Origin: an uncultured Bdellovibrio sp.
Lineage (GTDB): Bacteria; Bdellovibrionota; Bdellovibrionia; Bdellovibrionales; Bdellovibrionaceae
NCBI GenBank assembly: GCA_946480995.1
Contig: CAMLMF010000088.1
Coordinates: 1 to 8,493 of the forward strand
Direction of reading: 5' to 3'
Length of the DNA stretch: 8,493 bases
Each line of letters opens with the position of its first letter. Within the stretch, counting starts at the first letter, position 1. Positions 1 to 4,849 of the stretch are shown here, piece after piece. Both the position numbers and the translations under genes were made by a program. The notes beneath the pieces were generated by a model, which had not been told where the DNA came from, searched no databases, and worked only from the letters and a program-made list of their open reading frames with translations.

Positions 1-1
1 T

Positions 2-163
2 GGAAAAGGCACGGGATTGGGCTTGAGTATTTCGCGGGCTTTGATGGAAAAGATGGGAGGAAAACTCTATTTAGACTCTAGTCGAGATCACACTACATTT
101 GTGATTCAGTTTAAGAGGGCTTTAACAAATCCCCTTGGAATGTCTCCGACAGACAAAGTATAG
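2..163 (+). CDS. Sensor histidine kinase, C-terminal fragment (5' end outside window)
   Basis: Only the last 53 codons are present, read in frame from base 2 to the TAG at 161-163. The fragment opens with the G2 glycine box of a GHKL ATPase (G-T-G-L-G-L-S-I-S, residues 3-11 of the fragment). It continues with the helix and strand typical of the end of a HATPase_c domain (A-L-M-E-K-M-G-G-K-L) and a final 'F-V-I-Q-F' strand. This fold binds ATP for autophosphorylation on an upstream histidine, which is not in the window. The stop lies 7 bases before the response regulator ATG, so the two are almost certainly a cognate two-component pair in one operon. The input domain, and so the signal, cannot be read here. 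Kinase identity is firm; specificity is unknown. Confidence 0.88.
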   Translation, partial: GKGTGLGLSISRALMEKMGGKLYLDSSRDHTTFVIQFKRALTNPLGMSPTDKV

Positions 164-170
164 TGAACAG

Positions 171-875
171 ATGTTGAAGCACACCATTTTAGTCGTCGAG
201 GACGAATCAGATTTAAGAGAAGCTATGAAGGCTCTTTTAGAAACCCATTATAATGTAGTGATGGCTGAAAATGGTTATGCGGGTCTTAAGAGCTCTGTTC
301 GCCAAGCTCCGAATTTAATTCTGATGGATTTAAAAATGCCGACAATGGATGGCTTTGAAGCTTGTCGCTTGTTTCGGGCGGATCCAGAACTAAACCAGGT
401 GCCCATTTTAATTGTTTCGGGTTTTGCTACGGATGAGGACAAGCGACGCGCTTTAGAAATGGGTGCTAACGAATTTATTCCAAAGCCTTTCGACTTCGAC
501 TATTTAATGGGGCGAATTCGCGCCTATCTTCCCGATGATGAAAAAATGGTGTCGTCACAGAAAACTCTTACTCAAGGGACCTTATTGAAGTTGGGCGCCA
601 TTGAAATGGATCTCGCTGCCGGGAAGGTGTCGATCCAGAAAAAGGATGTGCATTTTAGTCAGCTGGAATTCCGCTTGCTGCAGCTACTTGTTGCCAATTA
701 CGAACGTTTGGTGAGTCGCGAAGTTATTATCGAAAAGGTCTGGGCTGGCGAGAACGTCTCTAGTAAAATCATGGCCCCGCATTTTGTTTCTGTCCGCAAC
801 AAGATTCAGGGGTGCGGATATGAGATTGCCTCGGTTTACGGCAAGGGTTATCTTATTCGCCCGTCTGGTGTTTAA
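171..875 (+). CDS. OmpR/PhoB-family DNA-binding response regulator
   Basis: This is a 234-aa two-domain regulator. Residues 4-118 form a receiver domain: acidic pair E10/D11, phosphoacceptor D53 in the L-M-D-L-K-M-P motif, switch S83 and conserved K105 in K-P-F. After a short linker, residues ~140-234 form a winged-helix Trans_reg_C domain (F-S-Q-L-E-F-R-L-L, recognition-helix region around V-S-V-R-N-K-I, C-terminal G-K-G-Y-L-I hairpin). By family knowledge, phosphorylation by the kinase encoded just upstream drives dimerisation and promoter binding. I chose ATG 171 because it follows the kinase stop by 7 bases and gives the normal receiver N-terminus. A TTG at 135 would add 12 residues and overlap the kinase. 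Neither start has a clear SD, consistent with translational coupling. No strong terminator follows. The regulon is unknown. Confidence 0.93.
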   Translation: MLKHTILVVEDESDLREAMKALLETHYNVVMAENGYAGLKSSVRQAPNLILMDLKMPTMDGFEACRLFRADPELNQVPILIVSGFATDEDKRRALEMGANEFIPKPFDFDYLMGRIRAYLPDDEKMVSSQKTLTQGTLLKLGAIEMDLAAGKVSIQKKDVHFSQLEFRLLQLLVANYERLVSREVIIEKVWAGENVSSKIMAPHFVSVRNKIQGCGYEIASVYGKGYLIRPSGV

Positions 876-880
876 GTAAC

Positions 881-907
881 TAAAAACACTTGGTTTTATT
901 CCGATAC
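881..907 (+). promoter_or_regulatory. Candidate upstream sigma-28 (FliA)-like promoter box
   Basis: TAAAAACA (881-888), 11 bases, then TCCGATAC (900-907). The FliA consensus is TAAAGTTT-N11-GCCGATAA, so the TAAA half, the spacing and the CCGATA core fit; the right part of the -35 is poor. It lies 62 bases upstream of a better copy of the same layout and may be a second promoter for the chemoreceptor. Confidence 0.4.
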
Positions 908-935
908 TTAGGATCTTAATCATTTAAACTATCAC

Positions 936-956
936 AATCTTCTAAATCTTCTAAAT
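936..956 (+). repeat. Tandem 9-bp direct repeat overlapping the promoter -35
   Basis: The unit AATCTTCTA occurs at 936-944 and 945-953 with a partial third copy (AAT). Each unit places a TAAA tract one 9-bp step apart, and the first of these is the TAAA of the sigma-28-like -35 element. It may be simple slippage or a binding site. Confidence 0.85.
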
Positions 957-969
957 ATTTTTCCGATAA
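943..969 (+). promoter_or_regulatory. Sigma-28 (FliA)-like promoter of the chemoreceptor gene
   Basis: TAAATCTT (943-950), an 11-base spacer, then TCCGATAA (962-969). Against the flagellar sigma consensus TAAAGTTT-N11-GCCGATAA this matches 6 of 8 and 7 of 8 positions with exact spacing. The predicted start of transcription is near 976-978, giving a leader of about 65 bases to the ATG at 1041. Chemoreceptor genes are classic late flagellar genes, so position and product agree with the call. Confidence 0.68.
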
Positions 970-1040
970 GTTATTCGTGGCCATCTCTTGAAGTAGATAC
1001 TCTCCCTTTGGCCGCAAAAATGGATGACTTGGAGGACGTT

Positions 1041-2492
1041 ATGGGGTTCGGAAAATTGGGTGTTAAAGGTAAAGTTTTAGGGGTCTGTCTTATATTGAGT
1101 CTTGTGCTGGTCGGTGTTGGCGGAGTCTCGTTTTTCGGCGCACAAAAAGTGATTCACAGCTACGAGAAGGTAGCAAACATCGGTCTGCCGAATGTGGATC
1201 ATACTTCTCAGTTGTACCTGCATTATCAAGGTGTTCGTATTCATCTCCGTACATTGGGTTTACCGGGGCTTACGGAGCAGCAGCAAACTGATGCTGTTGC
1301 CGGTGTTACCCATGAAATCGCGGCATACGAAGAAGTCGTAAGGGAAATGTCGCAGAATTCATTTCCTCCAGAAGAGCAGGAATTATTTAATAAAGTCGAC
1401 GAGGCGTGGAAAGCCTTCCATGCAGTCGGGGTCAAAGTCTTAGCAGATCAGAAGTTAGGAACCCCAGAAGCAAAAGAGCGAATGCTCAAGGTCTTCCTTG
1501 TTGATTGTCCAGAGAAGGCCGAAAAATACAAAGTGGCTATCGACGGACTCATGCAATACCACCACAAAACTGCCAGCGCATGGGCTTTAGAATCAAAAAA
1601 CGCAACGGAGCGCATGAATACAGAAATGTTGATTGTGATTTTGGTCGGCGCGTTCTTAGGCTTAATTTTGGGATATGTTTTCGCAACTTCTTTGGCAAAA
1701 ACAATTAACTCTGTGGCCAGCAGCCTTTCTGAGGGGACTGTCCAAGTGAATCAAGCCGCGCAACAAATCTCTACTTCGGCGCAAACATTGTCACAAGCTG
1801 CGACGACTCAGGCCTCATCCTTAGAGGAAACAGTGGCAACCCTTGAAGAATTAACGGCGATGGTACGACAAAATTCGGAAAATGCTAAAGTTGCTTCCAG
1901 CCTGTCCGCTGACGCGCGCGAAAACGCCGTTCAAGGCGAAGAGCAGATGAAGCAATTAATCGCTGCGATCAAAGGCATCTCGGAAGACTCAAAGAGAATC
2001 GCTGAGATCACAACAGTTATTGACGATATCGCTTTCCAAACAAATCTTTTAGCTTTGAATGCTTCAGTCGAGGCGGCGCGGGCCGGAGAGCAAGGTCGAG
2101 GTTTCGCGGTGGTCGCAGAAGCGGTTCGCAACTTGGCGGCGCGCAGTGCTGAGTCTGCAAAAAGTATTAATGCTTTGATTTCTGAAAGCGTTGAGAAAAT
2201 CAGTACGGGTGTTCGCCAGGCTAGCGAAGGCGGCGAAACTTTAACTGAAATTGTTAAGTCGATCAAAAAAGTTTCAGATCTAAATTTGGAAATCGCTACA
2301 GCCAGCGAAGAGCAATCAAACGGCATCGTACAAATTGGCAAGGCGATGAATCAGTTGGATCAGGTAACCCAAGAAAATGCCGCGGCTTCGGAAGAGTCCG
2401 CAGCGGCTTCAGAAGAGTTGTCTGCTCAAACAAACACGCTTCGTGAAAGCGTGGTCATCTTAGAACAAGTTGTTTCGGGGAAAGCATCTTAA
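1041..2492 (+). CDS. Methyl-accepting chemotaxis protein (short, HAMP-poor)
   Basis: This 483-aa inner-membrane chemoreceptor has TM1 at ~12-34, a periplasmic helical ligand domain (~35-195, about 160 residues, the size of a 4HB_MCP bundle) and TM2 at ~196-216. The cytoplasmic methyl-accepting coiled coil carries the near-invariant hairpin tip that contacts CheA/CheW (from I330, I-A-F-Q-T-N-L-L-A-L-N). Glu/Ser-rich 'AASEES/AASEEL' segments near the C-terminus are typical of the methylation helix. After TM2 the chain passes almost directly into Ser/Gln-rich coiled coil, and I see no full ~50-residue HAMP module with its usual Pro and Glu signatures. No C-terminal CheR-tethering pentapeptide is present. 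The ATG at 1041 is preferred over TTG 1008 because GGAGG (1031-1035) sits 5 bases upstream. Transcription probably comes from the sigma-28-like promoter(s) upstream. The ligand is unknown. Confidence 0.93.
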   Translation: MGFGKLGVKGKVLGVCLILSLVLVGVGGVSFFGAQKVIHSYEKVANIGLPNVDHTSQLYLHYQGVRIHLRTLGLPGLTEQQQTDAVAGVTHEIAAYEEVVREMSQNSFPPEEQELFNKVDEAWKAFHAVGVKVLADQKLGTPEAKERMLKVFLVDCPEKAEKYKVAIDGLMQYHHKTASAWALESKNATERMNTEMLIVILVGAFLGLILGYVFATSLAKTINSVASSLSEGTVQVNQAAQQISTSAQTLSQAATTQASSLEETVATLEELTAMVRQNSENAKVASSLSADARENAVQGEEQMKQLIAAIKGISEDSKRIAEITTVIDDIAFQTNLLALNASVEAARAGEQGRGFAVVAEAVRNLAARSAESAKSINALISESVEKISTGVRQASEGGETLTEIVKSIKKVSDLNLEIATASEEQSNGIVQIGKAMNQLDQVTQENAAASEESAAASEELSAQTNTLRESVVILEQVVSGKAS

Positions 2493-2544
2493 CCGGAATA
2501 ATAAGTTCTCGACTTCGCTTTGGAGAGAGCGGAGCCCCATCCTC

Positions 2545-2580
2545 AAGCCCTCGGGTAACCCCCCGGGGGCTTTCTTTTTT
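2545..2580 (+). terminator. Strong rho-independent terminator after the chemoreceptor gene
   Basis: An 11-bp stem (2545-2555 with 2562-2572, one G-U pair, mostly G/C) encloses a 6-base loop and is followed by TCTTTTTT. The T tract runs up to the stop codon of the convergent HEPN gene. No T tract is present in the other direction, so it acts mainly on + strand transcripts. Confidence 0.92.
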
Positions 2581-2957
2581 CACATGAACTTAAGCTGTTC
2601 GCCGACGAGCTTTTTTAGGTTTTCAACATAGCCAAGATATTCTTCCAGGTCTAAGCGTTCGTCCGGGCGAATGTGGGCGTTGGTGGCATTGTAAGCCGTC
2701 AGTTCAATGATATCGGCGTGGGAAGAAATTGCGGGAAAGTTGCTTTCTTCAAGAACTTCCATCAACGCATCTAAGTCATGGTCGTCTTCAGGATAGCTTA
2801 AGTGGCGCATATCACAGAGAGCTTTTAAATATTTTTCGCAAGCCTGCGCCAGGTTATAGCCGACGGTGTCGTGTTCCTTGTCGTTGGAAAGTAACTTCTT
2901 CGCCAGATCCAAGTCTTCTTGGGCTTTTAAGATAAGGGATTTTGCGTGTGCGCTCAT
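2580..2957 (-). CDS. HEPN-domain protein (lone)
   Basis: The 125-aa all-helical protein shows the HEPN family core: an N-terminal helix rich in A/K/D/L, then Y-N-L-A-Q-A-C-E-K-Y-L-K-A-L (residues 34-47), H-D-L-D-A-L (~60-65) and a C-terminal Y-N-A-T-N-A-H-I-R-P segment (89-98). The last segment corresponds to the family's usual Y..-A..-R-Y-P stretch but lacks the exact R-Y-P. HEPN proteins often pair with MNT nucleotidyltransferases as toxin-antitoxin or adenylylation modules, or act as RNases. No nucleotidyltransferase is adjacent here, so a toxin call is not supported. The ATG start is backed by AAGGA about 5 bases upstream. The gene is convergent with the chemoreceptor gene. Its neighbours say nothing clear about function. 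The family call is good; the activity is unknown. Confidence 0.82.
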   Translation of the reverse strand: MSAHAKSLILKAQEDLDLAKKLLSNDKEHDTVGYNLAQACEKYLKALCDMRHLSYPEDDHDLDALMEVLEESNFPAISSHADIIELTAYNATNAHIRPDERLDLEEYLGYVENLKKLVGEQLKFM

Positions 2958-2984
2958 GCAGGTCCTTTGCGAGGGGTGTAGTTC

Positions 2985-3013
2985 ACTCTATTCCGACTTT
3001 TGTCTAGAACCAA
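2985..3013 (-). promoter_or_regulatory. Weak candidate promoter for the HEPN gene
   Basis: On the - strand, TTGGTT (3008-3013) and TAGAGT (2985-2990) are separated by 17 bases and lie about 30 bases ahead of the HEPN start codon. The spacing is ideal but the hexamers match the sigma-70 consensus only at 3 and 4 of 6 positions. It is supported mainly because the dsbA-like terminator upstream implies the HEPN gene needs its own promoter. Confidence 0.3.
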
Positions 3014-3053
3014 GAAAATATGCAGGCGGCAGTAAGATTGTATTTCGAGAAAT

Positions 3054-3084
3054 AAAAAAGGCTGACTTTGCAGTCAGCCTTTTT
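3054..3084 (-). terminator. Rho-independent terminator after the dsbA-like gene (bidirectional form)
   Basis: A perfect 13-bp inverted repeat (3055-3067 with 3072-3084) with a 4-base loop has an A-run on the left arm and a T-run on the right arm. On the - strand, the direction of the upstream dsbA-like gene ending at 3110, it gives a G/C stem followed by a U tract. The symmetry allows termination in both directions. Confidence 0.9.
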
Positions 3085-3109
3085 CGTTTTTAACCGTGAA
3101 CGGTAAAAA

Positions 3110-3892
3110 CTATTTCGCCTCTTTAAGATGGCGTTCGATGATTTCTTTGAATTCTGCGAATGGGTAAGCACCACGCAATGAAACACCGTTGATCAAGAAG
3201 CCTGGCGTACCAGAGAAGTCGAATTTACGAGCTTCGTCCATGTCCGCTTCGATGCGTTTAGCAATAGCTTCGCTGCTAAGGTCTTTTTCAAGTTTTTTCA
3301 TGTCAGCGCCGACTTTTTTAGCAGTGTCTTTTAAAAGACCTTCTTTTTTTGTACGGAACTCACCTTGGTTTGCAAAGATCAAGTTGTAGAACTTTTCAGC
3401 TTTTGCATGGTCTTGCATTGCAATTGCTTCAAAGTATTTTGCTGCAGGCATCGCCATTGGATGGAATTCCAAAGGAAGATGTTTGTAAACTACACGCACG
3501 TCTTTTGGATATGCTTTCATGACTTCGTCTACTGTTGCGTGACCTTTAGAGCAGTATGGGCACTCAAAGTCAGAGTATTCGATGATCGTGATTTTTGCGT
3601 CTTTTGGTCCAAAGATAACGCGGCCTTCTTCAACCACTGGTTTCAATGGGTTGGCAAATTCTGCGTCACGTTTTTTGCTTTCATCAGCAACAGCTTTTTC
3701 TTGTGCTTTACGTTGTGCACCCTGAGCCGCTTTATTCACCACTTCGATGAATTGCTCTGGATCTTTTTCGATAGCCGCGAAAACGATGCTTGGATCTTTT
3801 TCTACTGCTTCTTTAAGTTGTTTTGCCGATGGGGCGCAGTTTACTAGGGAAAGTGCTAAAGCACCGATTCCGAAAAACTTAATTGCTTTCAA
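3110..3892 (-). CDS. DsbA/thioredoxin-4 family thiol:disulfide oxidoreductase, predicted lipoprotein
   Basis: This 260-aa exported protein has a lipoprotein-type signal (hydrophobic residues 6-18, C19 in L-V-N-C). The Asn at -1 is atypical for a lipobox. Residues ~24-60 hold two 'E-K-D-P' helical repeats, then a charged linker (60-80), then a thioredoxin-fold domain with the catalytic C111-P-Y-C114 motif in an F-E-C-P-Y-C-S context. The inserted helical domain follows, and the cis-proline loop is G-T-P-G-F (P230). This layout matches the DsbA/DsbG/BdbD-like 'Thioredoxin_4' group, which forms or shuffles disulfides in envelope proteins. The start is TTG at 3892 with GGAGG (complement of 3898-3902) 5 bases upstream; no ATG is in a suitable place. 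It is monocistronic, with its own terminator at 3054-3084. Whether it acts as oxidase or isomerase cannot be told. Confidence 0.9.
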   Translation of the reverse strand: MKAIKFFGIGALALSLVNCAPSAKQLKEAVEKDPSIVFAAIEKDPEQFIEVVNKAAQGAQRKAQEKAVADESKKRDAEFANPLKPVVEEGRVIFGPKDAKITIIEYSDFECPYCSKGHATVDEVMKAYPKDVRVVYKHLPLEFHPMAMPAAKYFEAIAMQDHAKAEKFYNLIFANQGEFRTKKEGLLKDTAKKVGADMKKLEKDLSSEAIAKRIEADMDEARKFDFSGTPGFLINGVSLRGAYPFAEFKEIIERHLKEAK

Positions 3893-3912
3893 TGTTTCCT
3901 CCGAGATGGATG

Positions 3913-3943
3913 ATTAAAGTTTTTGAGCCCTTTTATTTGACAA
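3913..3943 (-). promoter_or_regulatory. Candidate sigma-70-type promoter for the dsbA-like gene
   Basis: On the - strand TTGTCA (3938-3943) and TTTAAT (3913-3918) match the -35 and -10 hexamers at 5 of 6 positions each. The spacer is 19 bases, slightly long, and the leader would be only about 14 bases before the SD-led TTG start. Confidence 0.38.
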
Positions 3944-3973
3944 TAAATTTTGATTTGAGGGAAGGAAAAAATC

Positions 3974-3989
3974 CCAGGCCTAGGTCTGG
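3974..3989. repeat. Imperfect palindrome in the divergent intergenic region
   Basis: Two 8-base arms meet at a CCTAGG core with a single G-T mismatch (CCAGGCCT / AGGTCTGG). It lies between the divergent dsbA-like gene and the orphan exported-protein gene. It could be a regulator site or part of the + strand leader, and nothing in the window names a cognate protein. Confidence 0.5.
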
Positions 3990-3997
3990 ATGATTCT

Positions 3998-4022
3998 GGC
4001 CTTGTTTCACGACGCAAGGTCC
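3998..4022 (+). other. Stem-loop ahead of the orphan exported-protein gene
   Basis: GGCCTTG (3998-4004) pairs with CAAGGTCC (4015-4022) with one bulged T, leaving a 10-base loop. It ends 14 bases before the ATG at 4037 and has no T tract, so it is not a terminator. It may affect translation of a gene that lacks a clear SD. Confidence 0.4.
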
Positions 4023-4036
4023 TTAGAATTAAAAAC

Positions 4037-4639
4037 ATGAAAAAAACAAAACTATTTTTAACAGTCGCTCTTCTTGTATTTTGCCAGCATGCTTCTGCCG
4101 GTTTGCTGTTTAACTATTCACAATTGGCACTGAAAGACTTGGATCAGATGACAAGCTTGGTCAACGACAAGGTTCGGGAGTCTAAGAAATCTGCAAGTGG
4201 CAAAGTGGTCCCATTGAAAGAAGCATTGCAAGCTGTTTATTCTCGCCCGAACGATGACGACATGATCGAAAAAATTGTGGCTCCTTTGCGCAGCAATTTA
4301 GATGAATTGGAGTCCTGGGAAAAAACGGTCAGTCAATTAACTGACGAAGCCATCAACGCTATTCGCAACCCTAAAGCATTTAAGCCCGTGGTGCAGATGA
4401 CCTATGTGATTTTTCTGGAAAACCTACTGGCAGAAGTCAAACCGTACATAAAAAAAGAAGGCTTTGAACGCGCTCTCGTCGAAAGAGTTCGCGACGCTAA
4501 ACTGACGATTTCGAAAGAAGCGACTCAAGAAAGACAGTTGCGTGGCATGCGCGCGACAACTTCTCCTTCTGATATTGCCGCAAAAATTCTGTCTCAGAAT
4601 AGCGAAAACACGAAGTCCTCTTCAGCTGAAGAGCAGTAA
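4037..4639 (+). CDS. Exported protein of unknown function
   Basis: I do not recognise this 200-aa protein. A clean Sec signal peptide covers residues 1-21 (K-K-T-K, hydrophobic 6-16, A-S-A cleavage before G22), so the mature ~179-aa chain should be periplasmic or secreted. The mature part looks mainly helical and charged, with no cysteines, no further membrane segment and no catalytic motif that I can name. The last ~25 residues are Ser/Asn/Glu-rich and probably disordered. The ATG at 4037 is chosen because it begins the signal peptide; no good SD lies upstream. The gene stands alone: it is divergent from the dsbA-like gene, has a terminator directly after it and is separated from the next cluster by 210 bases. 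The absence of Cys argues against it being a DsbA substrate. Confidence 0.8.
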   Translation: MKKTKLFLTVALLVFCQHASAGLLFNYSQLALKDLDQMTSLVNDKVRESKKSASGKVVPLKEALQAVYSRPNDDDMIEKIVAPLRSNLDELESWEKTVSQLTDEAINAIRNPKAFKPVVQMTYVIFLENLLAEVKPYIKKEGFERALVERVRDAKLTISKEATQERQLRGMRATTSPSDIAAKILSQNSENTKSSSAEEQ

Positions 4640-4641
4640 AT

Positions 4642-4663
4642 TGCCCCGCGAGGGCAGTTTTTT
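4642..4663 (+). terminator. Rho-independent terminator after the orphan exported-protein gene
   Basis: The stem TGCCC/GGGCA (4642-4646 with 4652-4656) with a 5-base loop is followed by a G and six T. It starts two bases after the TAA stop. The stem is short but GC-rich with a proper T tract. Confidence 0.75.
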
Positions 4664-4675
4664 CCCTCGACCAGA

Positions 4676-4707
4676 CTGGCTCAGAGTCCTTTTCGACTCT
4701 TGGCCAG
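4676..4707 (+). other. Long imperfect stem-loop in the intergenic region
   Basis: A 13-position stem (4676-4688 with 4695-4707), with one mismatch and one G-U pair, closes a CTTTTC loop; the inner six pairs (AGAGTC/GACTCT) are perfect. No T tract follows. It sits between a terminator and the next promoter region, so it could be a binding site, a processing element or part of an unannotated small RNA. Confidence 0.5.
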
Positions 4708-4725
4708 CGTCAAACGTTAGATCTC

Positions 4726-4760
4726 CTCAAGTCACAAAAAATCGCCTCAAATTGACTCAA
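4726..4760 (+). repeat. CTCAA repeats at 20- and 10-bp steps upstream of the cpaF-like cluster
   Basis: CTCAA occurs at 4726-4730, 4746-4750 and 4756-4760. The steps of 20 and 10 bases place all three on about the same face of the helix. The last copy runs into the adjacent 12-bp palindrome. This is the pattern expected for a regulator array, but the pentamer is short and chance cannot be excluded. Confidence 0.4.
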
Positions 4761-4784
4761 GTTCCTAGGAACACCTACCGATAT
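4757..4784 (+). promoter_or_regulatory. Candidate sigma-28-like promoter of the cpaF-like cluster
   Basis: TCAAGTTC (4757-4764), 12 bases, then ACCGATAT (4777-4784). Compared with TAAAGTTT-N11-GCCGATAA the core CCGATA and AAGTT are kept, but the spacer is one base long. Transcription would start near 4791, about 60 bases ahead of the ATG at 4850. No convincing sigma-70 pair is seen here. Confidence 0.35.
4761..4772. promoter_or_regulatory. Perfect 12-bp palindrome (operator candidate)
   Basis: GTTCCTAGGAAC is a perfect inverted repeat lying inside the spacer of the candidate promoter, where a bound dimer would block or modulate transcription. The CTAG core is generally rare in proteobacterial DNA. 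Confidence 0.5.
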
Positions 4785-4800
4785 AGACAACATGAGAAGT

Positions 4801-4829
4801 GGGCTGGATGCCCTGCCTGAGAAATCAGG
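4801..4829 (+). other. Tandem hairpins in the leader of the cpaF-like cluster
   Basis: Hairpin 1 is GGGC/GCCC (4801-4804 with 4810-4813). Hairpin 2 is CCTGA/TCAGG (4816-4820 with 4825-4829) closed by a GAAA tetraloop, a stable GNRA type. They are two bases apart and end 10 bases before the AGGAGG ribosome binding site (4840-4845) of the next gene. A leader or processing role is possible. Confidence 0.45.
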
Positions 4830-4849
4830 ATGAGCAATTAGGAGGATCG

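Noticed and set aside
135..170. TTG at 135 as start of the response regulator
   Set aside because: It would add 12 residues not part of the receiver fold and overlap the kinase by 29 bases with no SD; ATG 171 gives the normal N-terminus.
881..900. Hairpin AAAAC/GTTTT as terminator of the response regulator gene
   Set aside because: Only five mostly A/T pairs and no T tract; too weak to support a terminator call.
1008..1040. TTG at 1008 or ATG at 1020 as chemoreceptor start
   Set aside because: Neither has an SD, whereas ATG 1041 has GGAGG at 5 bases and begins the usual short cytoplasmic tail before TM1.
1931..2341. 136-aa open frame on the - strand inside the chemoreceptor gene
   Set aside because: Antisense shadow of a well-identified coding region; low-complexity Ser/Ala composition, no SD and no domain pattern.
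2580..2957. Toxin-antitoxin module
   Set aside because: The HEPN gene has no MNT or other antitoxin-like gene on either side within the window.
3365..3847. 160-aa open frame on the + strand opposite the dsbA-like gene
   Set aside because: Extremely Phe/Cys/Trp-rich composition is typical of the antisense of a Lys/Glu-rich gene; the other strand has a firm family match.
3937..3965. TTGACA at 3937-3942 as -35 of a + strand promoter for the gene at 4037
   Set aside because: No acceptable -10 hexamer at 16-18 bases downstream; the same bases fit better as the - strand -35 of the dsbA-like gene.
4005..4022. CACGACGCAAGG stretch as a c-di-GMP (GEMM) riboswitch core
   Set aside because: Only a short superficial likeness; the paired helices and second conserved segment of the aptamer are absent.
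4542..4820. 92-aa open frame spanning the 3' end of the exported-protein gene and the intergenic region
   Set aside because: Begins out of frame inside a better gene, lacks an SD, and crosses a terminator and several hairpins.
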